A stretch of 64,000 bases of DNA, taken from assembly GCF_049056525.1 (NCBI RefSeq), contig NZ_JBHUPT010000004.1, forward strand, positions 19,552 to 83,551, given 5' to 3'. The translations under genes were made by a program, and so were the position numbers. Shown piece by piece: positions 35,044-43,933 of the stretch. This DNA is from Leisingera coralii. GTDB lineage: Bacteria > Pseudomonadota > Alphaproteobacteria > Rhodobacterales > Rhodobacteraceae. Numbering within the stretch: position 1 is the first letter of the stretch; each line of letters starts with the position of its first letter. The notes beneath the pieces were generated by a model, which had not been told where the DNA came from, made no database searches, and worked only from the letters and a program-made list of their open reading frames with translations.

Positions 35044-35460
35044 TCAGATGTGTCCGCCCGGCTGGTTCAAGGCGTGCATGAGTTCGTGTTTTCCCCTGTT
35101 TTTTTGCCTCACCTTCGCGCGCCGGGGGCGGTTTAGTCAAACCCCATTTGGCCAGAGGCCCGCGGTGAAAGGGAAATTTTGCCGGTATTTGCTGCGCGCA
35201 GTCTGATGCCGATTGGGGCTGCCACGCTGTATCCGTGCCGGATTCGTGACGGTTCCGCCCGCCGGAGGCGCGGCGATCACATCTGGTCACATACGCGTGC
35301 CAGGCCACTCCAGTGCGGCACAGCCCTACAGTTCAGGGCCTGTGGCCACAGGGGCACTTGATTACCGCCGCTGTTACCGGTCTGCGGAATTGCCATGTTG
35401 GCGCTGGCTGGGCACCCGGCATAAGATGCCCGCAAACGCGAATGATCCGAAGGGCCGCAC
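35044..35460. other. Divergent intergenic region, ABC importer / TetR gene
   Basis: 417 bases with no credible gene. It holds a perfect inverted repeat GGTTT-AGTC-AAACC (35130-35143), a candidate operator upstream of the importer operon, and a T-run at 35097-35105. The TetR gene opposite is the obvious candidate regulator; this is inference from position. Confidence 0.4.
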
Positions 35461-36126
35461 ATGACGCAGAAACCTGTTCTTCACCGCGACGATCCGGAGG
35501 CCGAGCCGCTGGTCGGCAATATCAAGGTCACCCGCAATGACTGGCTGAATGTGGCGATGGACGTGCTGATCTCTGACGGGGTGGAGCAGGTGAAGGTGCT
35601 GGCGCTGGCGGAAAGGATGCAGGTCTCGCGCTCGTCCTTCTACTGGTACTTCAAGTCGCGCCAGGATCTGCTGGACGCGCTGCTCAAGACCTGGGAGCAG
35701 ACCAACACCGCCGGCATGGTCCGCCAGGCAGAGGCGCCTGCCAAGACCATTACCGGGGCGGTGCTGAACGTGTTCCACTGCATCACCAACCCCAATCTGT
35801 TCAACACTGCGCTGGATTTTGCGGTGCGTGACTGGTCGCGCCGCTCCGGCAAGGTGCGCAGCCTGCTGGACCGCTCGGACCGCCGCCGCGTCGAAGCCTT
35901 GACCGGCATGTTCGAACGCTACGGCTACCCGGAGCGCGAGGCGGTGACCCGCGCCAAGGTGCTTTATTACATGCAGCTCGGCTATGACATGGCCGACCCG
36001 AACGAAAGCCACGCCCACCGGCTGGAGGTGACGCCGGAATACCTCAAGGTGTTCACCGGGCGCGAGCCGCTGCCGGAGGAAATGGAGGCCTTTACCGAAT
36101 TCACCCGGCAGCACTGGGACGTGTAA
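35461..36126 (+). CDS. TetR-family transcriptional regulator
   Basis: 221 aa. Seen: an N-terminal HTH within residues 25-70 (VTRNDWLNVAMDVL, then VKVLALAERMQVSRSSFYWYFKSRQDLLDALL), the classic TetR recognition helix and YWYF. The C-terminal ligand domain is unrecognised. It is divergent from the oligopeptide-type ABC importer and convergent with iorAB, so the importer is its likely target. Confidence 0.88.
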   Translation: MTQKPVLHRDDPEAEPLVGNIKVTRNDWLNVAMDVLISDGVEQVKVLALAERMQVSRSSFYWYFKSRQDLLDALLKTWEQTNTAGMVRQAEAPAKTITGAVLNVFHCITNPNLFNTALDFAVRDWSRRSGKVRSLLDRSDRRRVEALTGMFERYGYPEREAVTRAKVLYYMQLGYDMADPNESHAHRLEVTPEYLKVFTGREPLPEEMEAFTEFTRQHWDV

Positions 36127-36129
36127 CGC

Positions 36130-36149
36130 GCCGGCCCGGACGGGCCGGC
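36130..36149. terminator. Perfect hairpin between convergent tetR-like gene and iorAB
   Basis: Stem GCCGGCCC / GGGCCGGC (8 bp) with GGAC loop, starting four bases after the TetR stop. No T-run on either side; a bidirectional terminator by position. Confidence 0.5.
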
Positions 36150-36157
36150 GGCAGGAT

Positions 36158-39100
36158 TTACAGGTTGCTGAGCGCTTCCTCGGCTTCTGCACGGACGTCC
36201 TTGGCAGCTTGCAGGCGGACCGGGCCATAGCCGCGGATTTCCATCGGTGCTTTCAGCAGTTTCAGGCTGGCTTCCCGCTTGTCCGCGGCATAGCGGCTGG
36301 CGACAGTTTCCAGCACGCCCTCATACCACGCCAGCAGACCACGGTGCAGCCGGGCTTCCTCGTGATAGCCGAAGATGTTGAAGGCCGAGCCGCGCAGCGC
36401 CTTGCCCTTCGCCAAGAGGTTCATCGCCGGTCGCAGCCAGGCGCCAAAGGCCCTTTTGGCTGGGCGCCCGCGCGCATCCCGCTTCCAGTTCAGCAGCGGC
36501 GGGGCGAGATGGTATTGGACGGAGAAACCGCCCTCGAACTCCTCCTCCAGCTGATGCCGGAACCTGTCGCTGGTCAGCAGCCGGGCGACCTCATACTCGT
36601 CCTTATAGGCCATCAGTTTGAACAGTGACCGGGCTGCTGCGGCCGTCAGCTCTTGCTGGACGTCGCGGGGCAGGGCCTCGCGGAACCGGTTCAGGGCTGC
36701 GGTATAGCGGCTGGCATAGGCCATGTTCTGATAGCCGGTGAGGAATGTGGCACGGCGCTCGATCAGCTCGTCCAGAGTCTCCTCCTTCTCCGGTGTCTCC
36801 TCGTAGTGGCTGGCAACCAGGCCCGGTTCCGCTGCCATGGCGCGCCCGATGGCAAAGGCGAGGCGGTTCTTGTCGATCGCAACGCCGTTCAGCTCGATTG
36901 CCTGGTCCAGCGCCCCTGCGCTGACCGGCACCAGTCCCTTTTGCCAGGCAAAGCCCAGCATCATGACGTTGGCCAGCACCGCATCGCCCAGCATCTTTTC
37001 CGCTGCCTCATTTGCGTTAAAGCCGGAGAGGTTCTGCGGGCCGACGGCCTCGGCGATGGTCTGTTCGCGCACGCCTGCCATCAAGTCGGCATCGCGGCGT
37101 AGCACCAGGTCGCCGGTGGGCATCTCCGCCCGGTTCAGCACCACCTTGGTGCCGGCACGGTAATGAACCGAGGCCTTGGGCGCCGAGCTCACCACCACGT
37201 CGCAGCCGATAACGGCATCCGCGCCGCCCTGATCGATCCGCACCTGGTTCAAAGCGTCCGGAGTGGCGGACAGCCGGATATAGCTTAGAACCGTGCCGAA
37301 TTTCTGGGCAAAGCCTGTGAAGTCCAGCACGCTTGCGCCCTTGCCTTCCAGATGCGCCGCCATGGTGATCAGTGCGCCCACGGTGACAACGCCGGTGCCG
37401 CCCACGCCGGTGACCAGCAGGTCAAAGGGCTCCTTGAGCGACGGAAGTTCGGGAGCGGGCAGCTTGGCAGTCAGCGCGGCGGCGTCCAGCCCGGCGGTTT
37501 TCTTCTTGCGCCGGGTGGCGCCCTCGACTGTGACGAAGCTGGGGCAGAAGCCGTTCAGGCAGGAAAAATCTTTGTTGCAGGTGGACAGGTTGATCTTGCG
37601 CTTGCGGCCAAAGGGCGTCTCCTTCGGCTCCACGCTCAGGCAGTTGGATTCCACCGAGCAATCGCCGCAGCCCTCACAGACCAGATCGTTGATGAAGGCA
37701 AAGCGTTTCGGGTCCTCCATCTTGCCGCGCTTGCGGCGGCGGCGCTTCTCTGTGGCGCAGGTCTGTTCGTAGATCAGCACGGTGACGCCGGGGATCTCGC
37801 GCAGTTCCCGCTGCACCGTGTCCAGGGTGCTGCGGTCATGGAATGTGGTGCCCGCCGGGAAATCGCTACGGCTGAACTTGCCGATATCGTCCGAGACCAG
37901 GGCAATCCGCTCCACCCCTTCGGCACGGCAGGTCTGGGCTATGCCATGCACCGAGATAGGCCCGTCCACCGGCTGCCCGCCGGTCATCGCCACGGCGTCG
38001 TTATAGAGGATCTTGTAGGTGATATTGGTGCCGGCCGCGACTGCCTGGCGGATCGCCAGTGAGCCTGAGTGGTACCACGTGCCTTCGCCAAGGTTCTGGA
38101 ACACATGCTTGTTGCCGTTGAACTGCGAGGCCACGGTCCAGGGCACGCCTTCGCCGCCCATCTGGGCATAGCCCGCGGTCTCCCGGTCCATCCAGCTCGC
38201 CATCACGTGGCAGCCGATGCCGGAGAACGCCTTGGAACCCTCGGGCAGTTTTGTGGAGGTGTTGTGCGGGCAGCCGGAGCAGAAATAGGGCGTCCGGGTG
38301 GCGCCAGGCACGTTCAGCACCTTCGGCGGCTCCGCAGTCAGTGCGGCCGCCTTGGCGGGCAGGTTCTCTTCGGGGAAGAACTTGTCCAGCCGCGCCGCCA
38401 CGATCGGCGCCAGCAGAAGCGGGCTCAGCTCCCCGGTCCAGGGGATCAGCGGGTTGCCCTCGCTGTCGTATTTGCCGACCATCTTCTCCGGCTTGTTGCC
38501 GGGCCAGTCATAGAAGTTTTCCTTGAACTGGCTCTCGATGATGCCGCGCTTTTCTTCGACGACCAGGACTTCCTGCTTGCCCTTCACGAACTTCAGCGCG
38601 TCGGTGCGGTCCAGCGGCCAGACCATGCCAACCTTGTAGATGTCGATGCCCAACCGGCGGCAGGCGGCCTCATCCAGCCCCAGCAGGCGCAGCGCCTCCA
38701 TCAGGTCCAGGTGGCCCTTGCCGGTGGAGACAAAGCCGAACCGCGCCTCTTTGATGTCATAGATCCGCTTGTCGATCGGGTTCGCCTCAGCAAAGGCGCG
38801 CACCGCGGCGAGTTTGGCGTGGATGCGGGTTTCGATCTCAGGCGAGGGCAGGTCGGCGCGGCGGATATGCAGCCCGCCGGGGTAGTTCGGCAGCTCGGGG
38901 TATTCGAACTCGCGGTCCGGCTGCAACTCGACCGAGCGCGCGCTTTCCACGGTTTCCGACACCGCCTTGAAGCCGACCCAGGTGCCGGAGTAGCGAGACA
39001 GGGCAAAACCGTATTCGCCGAAGGTCAGATACTCGGAGACATCCGCCGGGTTCAGCACCGGCATGAACCAGGACATGAAGGCCACATCCGACTGGTGCGG

Positions 39101-39580
39101 CATCGAGGAGCTGACACAGCCGTGGTCGTCGCCCGCCACAACCAGCACGCCGCCCTTGGGCGACGAGCCGTAAGCATTGCCGTGCTTCAGCGCGTCGCCG
39201 GAACGGTCGACGCCCGGCCCCTTGCCGTACCACATGGAAAACACGCCCTCGACCTCGCAATGCGGATCGAGCACCGCCTGCTGCGCGCCCAGAACAGCGG
39301 TGGCGCCCAGGTCCTCGTTCACCGCAGGCATGAATTTGATCCGGTTCTCCTGCATCCGCGCCTTGGCGCGCCAGAACTCCAGGTCCACCCCGCCCAGCGG
39401 CGAGCCGCGGTAGCCCGATACAAAGCCCGCGGTGTTCAGCCCCGCGGCCCGGTCGCGGCGGGCCTGGTCCAGCATTACCCGGGCCAGTGCCTGGGTGCCG
39501 GTCAGAAACACCCGGCCCTTGGTCATGTCATATCGGTCGTCCAGCTTGTAGCTGCGGAAATCGTGGCTCAGCTTGGTCAT
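36158..39580 (-). CDS. Indolepyruvate ferredoxin oxidoreductase, fused alpha/beta type
   Basis: 1140 aa fusion that decarboxylates aryl pyruvates (or other 2-oxo acids) to acyl-CoA with ferredoxin as acceptor, in aromatic or branched amino acid breakdown. Seen: N-terminal pyrimidine-binding part (GYRGSPLGGVD near 55), TPP core with GCPHNTSTKLP and GEGTWYHSG, a Cys cluster CEGCGDCSVESNC near 640 and CNKDFSCLNGFC, then the gamma-type domain GVGGTGVVTVGALI near 722. Length matches the alphaproteobacterial fused form. Divergent from an Lrp/AsnC regulator that probably controls it. Confidence 0.93.
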   Translation of the reverse strand: MTKLSHDFRSYKLDDRYDMTKGRVFLTGTQALARVMLDQARRDRAAGLNTAGFVSGYRGSPLGGVDLEFWRAKARMQENRIKFMPAVNEDLGATAVLGAQQAVLDPHCEVEGVFSMWYGKGPGVDRSGDALKHGNAYGSSPKGGVLVVAGDDHGCVSSSMPHQSDVAFMSWFMPVLNPADVSEYLTFGEYGFALSRYSGTWVGFKAVSETVESARSVELQPDREFEYPELPNYPGGLHIRRADLPSPEIETRIHAKLAAVRAFAEANPIDKRIYDIKEARFGFVSTGKGHLDLMEALRLLGLDEAACRRLGIDIYKVGMVWPLDRTDALKFVKGKQEVLVVEEKRGIIESQFKENFYDWPGNKPEKMVGKYDSEGNPLIPWTGELSPLLLAPIVAARLDKFFPEENLPAKAAALTAEPPKVLNVPGATRTPYFCSGCPHNTSTKLPEGSKAFSGIGCHVMASWMDRETAGYAQMGGEGVPWTVASQFNGNKHVFQNLGEGTWYHSGSLAIRQAVAAGTNITYKILYNDAVAMTGGQPVDGPISVHGIAQTCRAEGVERIALVSDDIGKFSRSDFPAGTTFHDRSTLDTVQRELREIPGVTVLIYEQTCATEKRRRRKRGKMEDPKRFAFINDLVCEGCGDCSVESNCLSVEPKETPFGRKRKINLSTCNKDFSCLNGFCPSFVTVEGATRRKKKTAGLDAAALTAKLPAPELPSLKEPFDLLVTGVGGTGVVTVGALITMAAHLEGKGASVLDFTGFAQKFGTVLSYIRLSATPDALNQVRIDQGGADAVIGCDVVVSSAPKASVHYRAGTKVVLNRAEMPTGDLVLRRDADLMAGVREQTIAEAVGPQNLSGFNANEAAEKMLGDAVLANVMMLGFAWQKGLVPVSAGALDQAIELNGVAIDKNRLAFAIGRAMAAEPGLVASHYEETPEKEETLDELIERRATFLTGYQNMAYASRYTAALNRFREALPRDVQQELTAAAARSLFKLMAYKDEYEVARLLTSDRFRHQLEEEFEGGFSVQYHLAPPLLNWKRDARGRPAKRAFGAWLRPAMNLLAKGKALRGSAFNIFGYHEEARLHRGLLAWYEGVLETVASRYAADKREASLKLLKAPMEIRGYGPVRLQAAKDVRAEAEEALSNL

Positions 39581-39727
39581 CGCAGGGGGAGTCCTTGCAC
39601 GGAATCTATGGATCGCGGAAAGATAATCCCCTCAGGCTGGAAAGAATTGCCAGACTTGCTGATTTTGCGCAGATTTATGGATATATTGACCGAAAGCCCG
39701 CCTGGGCACGGAGAATTTGACCGCCTT

Positions 39728-40186
39728 ATGAAGCTAGACCGCCGCGACCGCCGCATTCTGACCCTGCTGCAGGAGGATTCCCGCATCTCCAACGCCGACC
39801 TGGCGGAGGCCGTGGGCATGTCACCCTCTGCCTTGTGGCGCCGTGTGCGGGCGCTGGAGGAGGCAGGGATCATCGAGCACTACGGCGCGGTGGTGAATGC
39901 GCCTGCGATGGGGCTGGGGTTCCAGGCCATTGTGCATGTGCACCTGACCCGCCATGACCCGGACAAGCTGGTGGAGTTCATCCGGGCGGTGGAGACCAGC
40001 CCGCTGGTGCAGGAATGCTACGCCACCACCGGCCAGGCCGACTACCATCTGCGGGTGCTGGCCCCTGATCTGGACGCCTACAACCGGTTCTTGGAGGACT
40101 TCCTGTTCCGCCTGCCCGCTGTCGCCAGTGCCCAGACCAATGTGGTGCTGCGCACGATCAAGCGGGACAAGCCTGTGGTGCCCTGA
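39728..40186 (+). CDS. Lrp/AsnC-family transcriptional regulator
   Basis: 152 aa from ATG 39728, standard for the family; ATG 39677 would add 17 residues that lack the family pattern. Seen: LDRRDRRILTLLQEDSRISN, the HTH MSPSALWRRVRALEEAGII near 35-53, and the RAM effector domain with VQECYATTGQADYHLRV. Divergent from iorAB by about 150 bases, the normal place of its amino-acid-responsive regulator. Effector not known. Confidence 0.92.
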   Translation: MKLDRRDRRILTLLQEDSRISNADLAEAVGMSPSALWRRVRALEEAGIIEHYGAVVNAPAMGLGFQAIVHVHLTRHDPDKLVEFIRAVETSPLVQECYATTGQADYHLRVLAPDLDAYNRFLEDFLFRLPAVASAQTNVVLRTIKRDKPVVP

Positions 40187-40197
40187 AAAATGCGCCT

Positions 40198-40318
40198 TTG
40201 GCGCATGCCTCCGGCAGGAGTATTTTCACAAAGAAGAAATAGCACCGTTCTTGAGCTTCTTCTTTGCAGAAATACTCCGGGGGTCTGGGGGCTGGCCCCC
40301 AGCGGTCCGCCGCACTCA
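40198..40318. repeat. Paired inverted intergenic repeat after the AsnC gene
   Basis: Two facing copies of one module: CTCCGGCAGGAGTATTTT then CAAAGAAGA (40209-40237), and inverted TCTTCTTTG then GAAATACTCCGGGGG (40258-40283). A further hairpin CTGGGGGC-TG-GCCCCCAG lies at 40285-40302. It fills the gap between convergent genes. Same module as at 27.7 and 61.9 kb. Confidence 0.6.
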
Positions 40319-40708
40319 CATCGCGGCGTATTTCACCCAGGCCCAGGCCATGGCGATATAGGTCAGCTGGTGCAGCGCCTGGTCCGAGCCCATCGCCTGC
40401 CAGAACATCGCCTGCTGCGGGTTCAGTTTGCGCCGTTCAGAGAACCGGGCCTTGCCGAAGTCGATGTGAAAATGCACCACCCACTCCAGCACTCCTAGCA
40501 CCAGGATGAAGACCACCGGCGCGCCGAACAGCAAGAAGACGATGGCCGAGCCGATCACATGCACCCCGGCATGCTGGGCACGCCCCATGTGGACATAGGC
40601 GCAGCGGCCGGACAGCATCTTCGGCGTTTGCAGAAAAAAGTCGGCAAACAGGTGTTTGACCTGCAAAGCGCAGAGCAGCAGCAGAACAGATCCGACATAA
40701 TCCGGCAA
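40316..40708 (-). CDS. DUF3307-like small integral membrane protein
   Basis: 130 aa from a TTG start at 40708. Seen: helix VGSVLLLLCALQVKHLFADFFLQ-like start with the acidic residue and the ADFFLQTP motif typical of DUF3307 proteins, followed by HAGVHVIGSAIVFLLFG and LVLGVLEWVVHFHIDFGKARF. TTG is chosen because GGAGG (complement of 40718-40722) sits nine bases ahead; no ATG in frame gives the first helix. Function unknown for the family. Confidence 0.7.
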   Translation of the reverse strand: MPDYVGSVLLLLCALQVKHLFADFFLQTPKMLSGRCAYVHMGRAQHAGVHVIGSAIVFLLFGAPVVFILVLGVLEWVVHFHIDFGKARFSERRKLNPQQAMFWQAMGSDQALHQLTYIAMAWAWVKYAAM

Positions 40709-40892
40709 ACCGAATGACCTCCAGCATGTGTACCTCGCTGGAACCTTACGGATTTTTCGCCGCCTGGCAAATGCCGCGCCGGCAAGGTGCCGCAACGGGA
40801 CGAAGCGGGTTTCTGCCCATTGCCTGTCCCCGGCAAACCGCGCTACCCATAAGACAGCCTAATTCCGAAGCCGCCATTGATGGAGCTTTCCC

Positions 40893-43800
40893 ATCGAACG
40901 CTCTCTGTTCCGTTTCATCTGGAAATACTCGAAACGCGATCAGCTGGTGCTGCTGGTTGTCACCGCCTGCCTGTTCCCGCTGCTGTATCTGACGCTGGAG
41001 CTGCCCAAGCGGATCATCAACGATGCCATCGGCTCGGAGACCTCCACCGTCACCGTGCTGGGGTATAGTTTCGACCAGCTGACCTTCCTGTGGATCCTCT
41101 GCGGCGCCTTTCTGCTGTCGGTGCTGTGCCACGGGCTGCTGAAGATGCGGATCAACACGATGAAGGGGGTGCTGGCCGAGCGGATGCTGCGCCGCTTCCG
41201 TTACCAGCTGATTGCCCGGGTTCTGCGTTTTCCTCAGCCCTATTTCGAACGCGTCAGCCAGGGCGAGCTGGTGTCGATGGTCACCTCCGAGTCGGAGCCG
41301 ATGGGCGGGCTGATGGGCGATGCGGTCAGCCAGCCGGTGCTGCAGGCCGGCCAGATGCTGACCATCCTGTTTTTCCTGTTTCTGCAGAACTTCTGGTTCG
41401 GAATGGCCGCGATTGCACTGATTCCGCTGCAGGGCTGGCTGATCCCGATGCTGCAGCGGCAGATCAACCAGCTGAACAAGAAGCGGATCAAGCAGGTCCG
41501 AGCGCTGGCTACCGAGATCGGTGAAAGCGCGGCTGGTGCCTCCACGCTCAGGATCAACGGCGGCTGGCGCTACCGGATGGCGGTGATCACCGACCGGCTG
41601 GGGCGGCTGTATGACATCCGCTTTCAGATCTACCAGAAGAAATTCTTCATGAAGTTCCTCAACAACTTCATAACCCAGCTGACGCCCTTCTTCTTCTACG
41701 CGGTCGGCGGTTTTCTGGTGCTGCAGGGCAAGGTGTCGCTGGGGGCGCTGGTGGCGGCGCTGGCGGCCTACAAAGATCTCGCTGCGCCCTGGAAGGAGCT
41801 GCTGGCCTATTACAACCAGACCCAGGACATGAGCTTGCGCTGGGACGTGGTTCTGGAACGCTTTGCGCCGCAGGGGATGGTCGGTGAAAAGCTGATGACC
41901 GGCGAGCCGGAGGAGCTGTCGCATCTCAACGGGGATATCGTGCTGGATTCCGTCACGGTGCGGGATGCCGACGGAAACCTGGTGCTGGAGGAATTGAGTG
42001 CGGCCTTCCCCGCCGGGCAGGTGATCGGGATTGCTGCCCCCTCGGAGGAAGACAGACGGGCCCTGGCGGAACTGCTGACCCGGGAAATCCTGCCGTCCTC
42101 CGGCACGGTGACGGTGGCGGATCAGAACCTCAGCGGCCTGCATCAGGCCACGCTGGCAGCGCGGATCGGCTATGCCACCTCGCGGCCGGTTCTGTTCCAG
42201 GGCTCCTTTGGCGACAACGTGATGATGCCGATGCGGCTGCGCCCGCTGGGCGAAGGGCAGGACCTGGAGCGGCTCGAAACCGCAGTGCGCGCGGGCAACA
42301 GCCCGGATCCCTTTGACGCGCCCTGGCTTGATCCCGAGCTGGCGGGGTTCTCCAGCGAGGAGGAGCTGCGGGACTGGTGGCTGAAACTGGTGGAGGGGAT
42401 TGGCTCCGACACCGCCCTGTTCCGGCGCGGCATCGAGCAGTTCTTCGAAGCTTCTGCGCACCCGGAGCTGGCAGACCGGCTGGTCAAACTGCGCCCGGCA
42501 GTGCGCCAGGCTGTCAAGGACGCGGGACTGGATGTGCATGTGCATTTTCTGGACAACGATCATTACAACCCGGCGCTGCCGGTTGCAGAGAACCTGCTGT
42601 ATGCCGCGTCTCAGGAAGCGATGACGGTTGAAACGCTGCAGCGGCACGCGGAATTTCTCGGCCAGCTCAAGCAGCTGGGGCTGGATGAAGGGCTGGTGTC
42701 GCTGACCCGCGATGTGGTGGAAATGCTGCGGCAGATCTTTGGCATGGATGGCACCGGCCACCCGCTCTTCCGCAAGCTGGGGCTGGATGTGGAGGCTTAT
42801 GAGGCGGCGATCGCCCTGGTCGACCGGCAAGGGGCCGGCGACGCCGCTGCACTCAGCGGCGGGGAGCTGGCGCAGCTTCTGATCGTGCCTTTCACCATTT
42901 CCGCAGAACAGATCGGCCCGGCCTTTGAGGACGGGATGAAAGAGCGCATCCTGAGCTTCCGCCGCAGTCACGGCGAGAGCCTGCTGAAATCGCTCGGCGC
43001 CAGCTTTGTGCCGTTCTCGGGGGACAGTTTCGCACCCACGCTGACGGTCCTGGAAAACGCGCTGTTCGGCAAGATCTCGGATGCGGCCGGCTCCAAGGCG
43101 GACGAGGTGCGCAAGCTGGTGTCGGACCTGATGGTGCGTGAAGGGCTGCGCGACCAGGTGGTGGAGCTGATCTTTGACATGCCGATCGCGGTCGGCGGGC
43201 AGGGGCTGGCGGCCAGCTTTGCCGAGCCGCTGGCATTCTGCCGGGCCACCATCAAGCGGCCTGATATCCTGATCCTCGATTCCGCTATGGCGAGCTATGA
43301 TCTCGAAACCCGGGTGGCAGTGCACAAGAACCTGCGCAAGCTGCTGCCGGACACCACCCTGATCTACCTGGCATCCGGCTTCCAGAACCCGGATGTGTTC
43401 GACGTCTTCTATGAACTGCGCCAGGGACGGCTGGTCAGCGACGAGGCGGAGGCGGCGGCGGCAAGCGAGGGTGCGGCCAGCCAGGACCTGGCCCGCAAGC
43501 TGCGGGCGCTGGAACAGACCGAGCTGTTTTCCGGCCTGAACCGCCGCCAGCTGCGCCTGCTGGCCTTTGGCGCGCGCTGGTATGAGGCCAAGAAAGGCGA
43601 GACGGTCTTTCTCAAGGATGATGTGGCCTCGGACGGCGCCTATATGATCCTCGAAGGCGAGGCGGGGCTGTACCTGCCGCAGGAGGGGGAAGAGGACCGG
43701 CTGATTGCCAAGGTCGGCCCCGGGCGGCTGGTTGGGGAGCTGGGACTGATCCGCCAGGAGCCGCGGGCGCTGAGCATGATTGCGGAGAACGACCTGCGCT

Positions 43801-43901
43801 GCCTGCGCATCGGCGAGGAGGAATTCATGGCGGTCGTCGAAAACGATGCCTCGACCGCTTTCAAGCTGCTGCAGGTGGTGGCGGGCTACGTCTCCAACTG
43901 A
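40893..43901 (+). CDS. ABC exporter-like protein with degenerate ATPase and C-terminal cNMP-binding domain
   Basis: About 1002 aa. Seen: a type 1 exporter membrane domain (residues 1 to about 330), an oversized NBD-like region (about 346-850) and a cyclic-nucleotide-binding domain (about 866-1000; FLKDD..., GELGLIRQEPRALS). The NBD lacks every catalytic motif: Walker A reads GIAAPSEEDRRA, the Q-loop position ATSRPVLF, the signature GGQGLAASFAEPLAF, Walker B LILDSAMASYD (no glutamate) and the switch YLASGF (no histidine). It is probably a pseudo-ATPase. Start: frame opens after the stop at 40878; ATC 40893 has GGAG seven bases ahead and keeps the basic segment before helix 1, while the first standard codon, GTG 40947, begins inside helix 1. 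Confidence 0.8.
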   Translation: MERSLFRFIWKYSKRDQLVLLVVTACLFPLLYLTLELPKRIINDAIGSETSTVTVLGYSFDQLTFLWILCGAFLLSVLCHGLLKMRINTMKGVLAERMLRRFRYQLIARVLRFPQPYFERVSQGELVSMVTSESEPMGGLMGDAVSQPVLQAGQMLTILFFLFLQNFWFGMAAIALIPLQGWLIPMLQRQINQLNKKRIKQVRALATEIGESAAGASTLRINGGWRYRMAVITDRLGRLYDIRFQIYQKKFFMKFLNNFITQLTPFFFYAVGGFLVLQGKVSLGALVAALAAYKDLAAPWKELLAYYNQTQDMSLRWDVVLERFAPQGMVGEKLMTGEPEELSHLNGDIVLDSVTVRDADGNLVLEELSAAFPAGQVIGIAAPSEEDRRALAELLTREILPSSGTVTVADQNLSGLHQATLAARIGYATSRPVLFQGSFGDNVMMPMRLRPLGEGQDLERLETAVRAGNSPDPFDAPWLDPELAGFSSEEELRDWWLKLVEGIGSDTALFRRGIEQFFEASAHPELADRLVKLRPAVRQAVKDAGLDVHVHFLDNDHYNPALPVAENLLYAASQEAMTVETLQRHAEFLGQLKQLGLDEGLVSLTRDVVEMLRQIFGMDGTGHPLFRKLGLDVEAYEAAIALVDRQGAGDAAALSGGELAQLLIVPFTISAEQIGPAFEDGMKERILSFRRSHGESLLKSLGASFVPFSGDSFAPTLTVLENALFGKISDAAGSKADEVRKLVSDLMVREGLRDQVVELIFDMPIAVGGQGLAASFAEPLAFCRATIKRPDILILDSAMASYDLETRVAVHKNLRKLLPDTTLIYLASGFQNPDVFDVFYELRQGRLVSDEAEAAAASEGAASQDLARKLRALEQTELFSGLNRRQLRLLAFGARWYEAKKGETVFLKDDVASDGAYMILEGEAGLYLPQEGEEDRLIAKVGPGRLVGELGLIRQEPRALSMIAENDLRCLRIGEEEFMAVVENDASTAFKLLQVVAGYVSN

Positions 43902-43933
43902 ACCGGAACAATCAGGAAACAGGGAAGACACTC

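Noticed and set aside
38069..39727. N-terminal extension of the AsnC-like frame running antisense through iorAB.
   Set aside because: The regulator begins at 39728 by family length and HTH placement; upstream residues are iorAB antisense.
40746..43931. Minus-strand open frame of 1061 codons opposite the ABC-like gene.
   Set aside because: Gln/Arg/His-rich composition and no domain; the plus frame has full domain structure.
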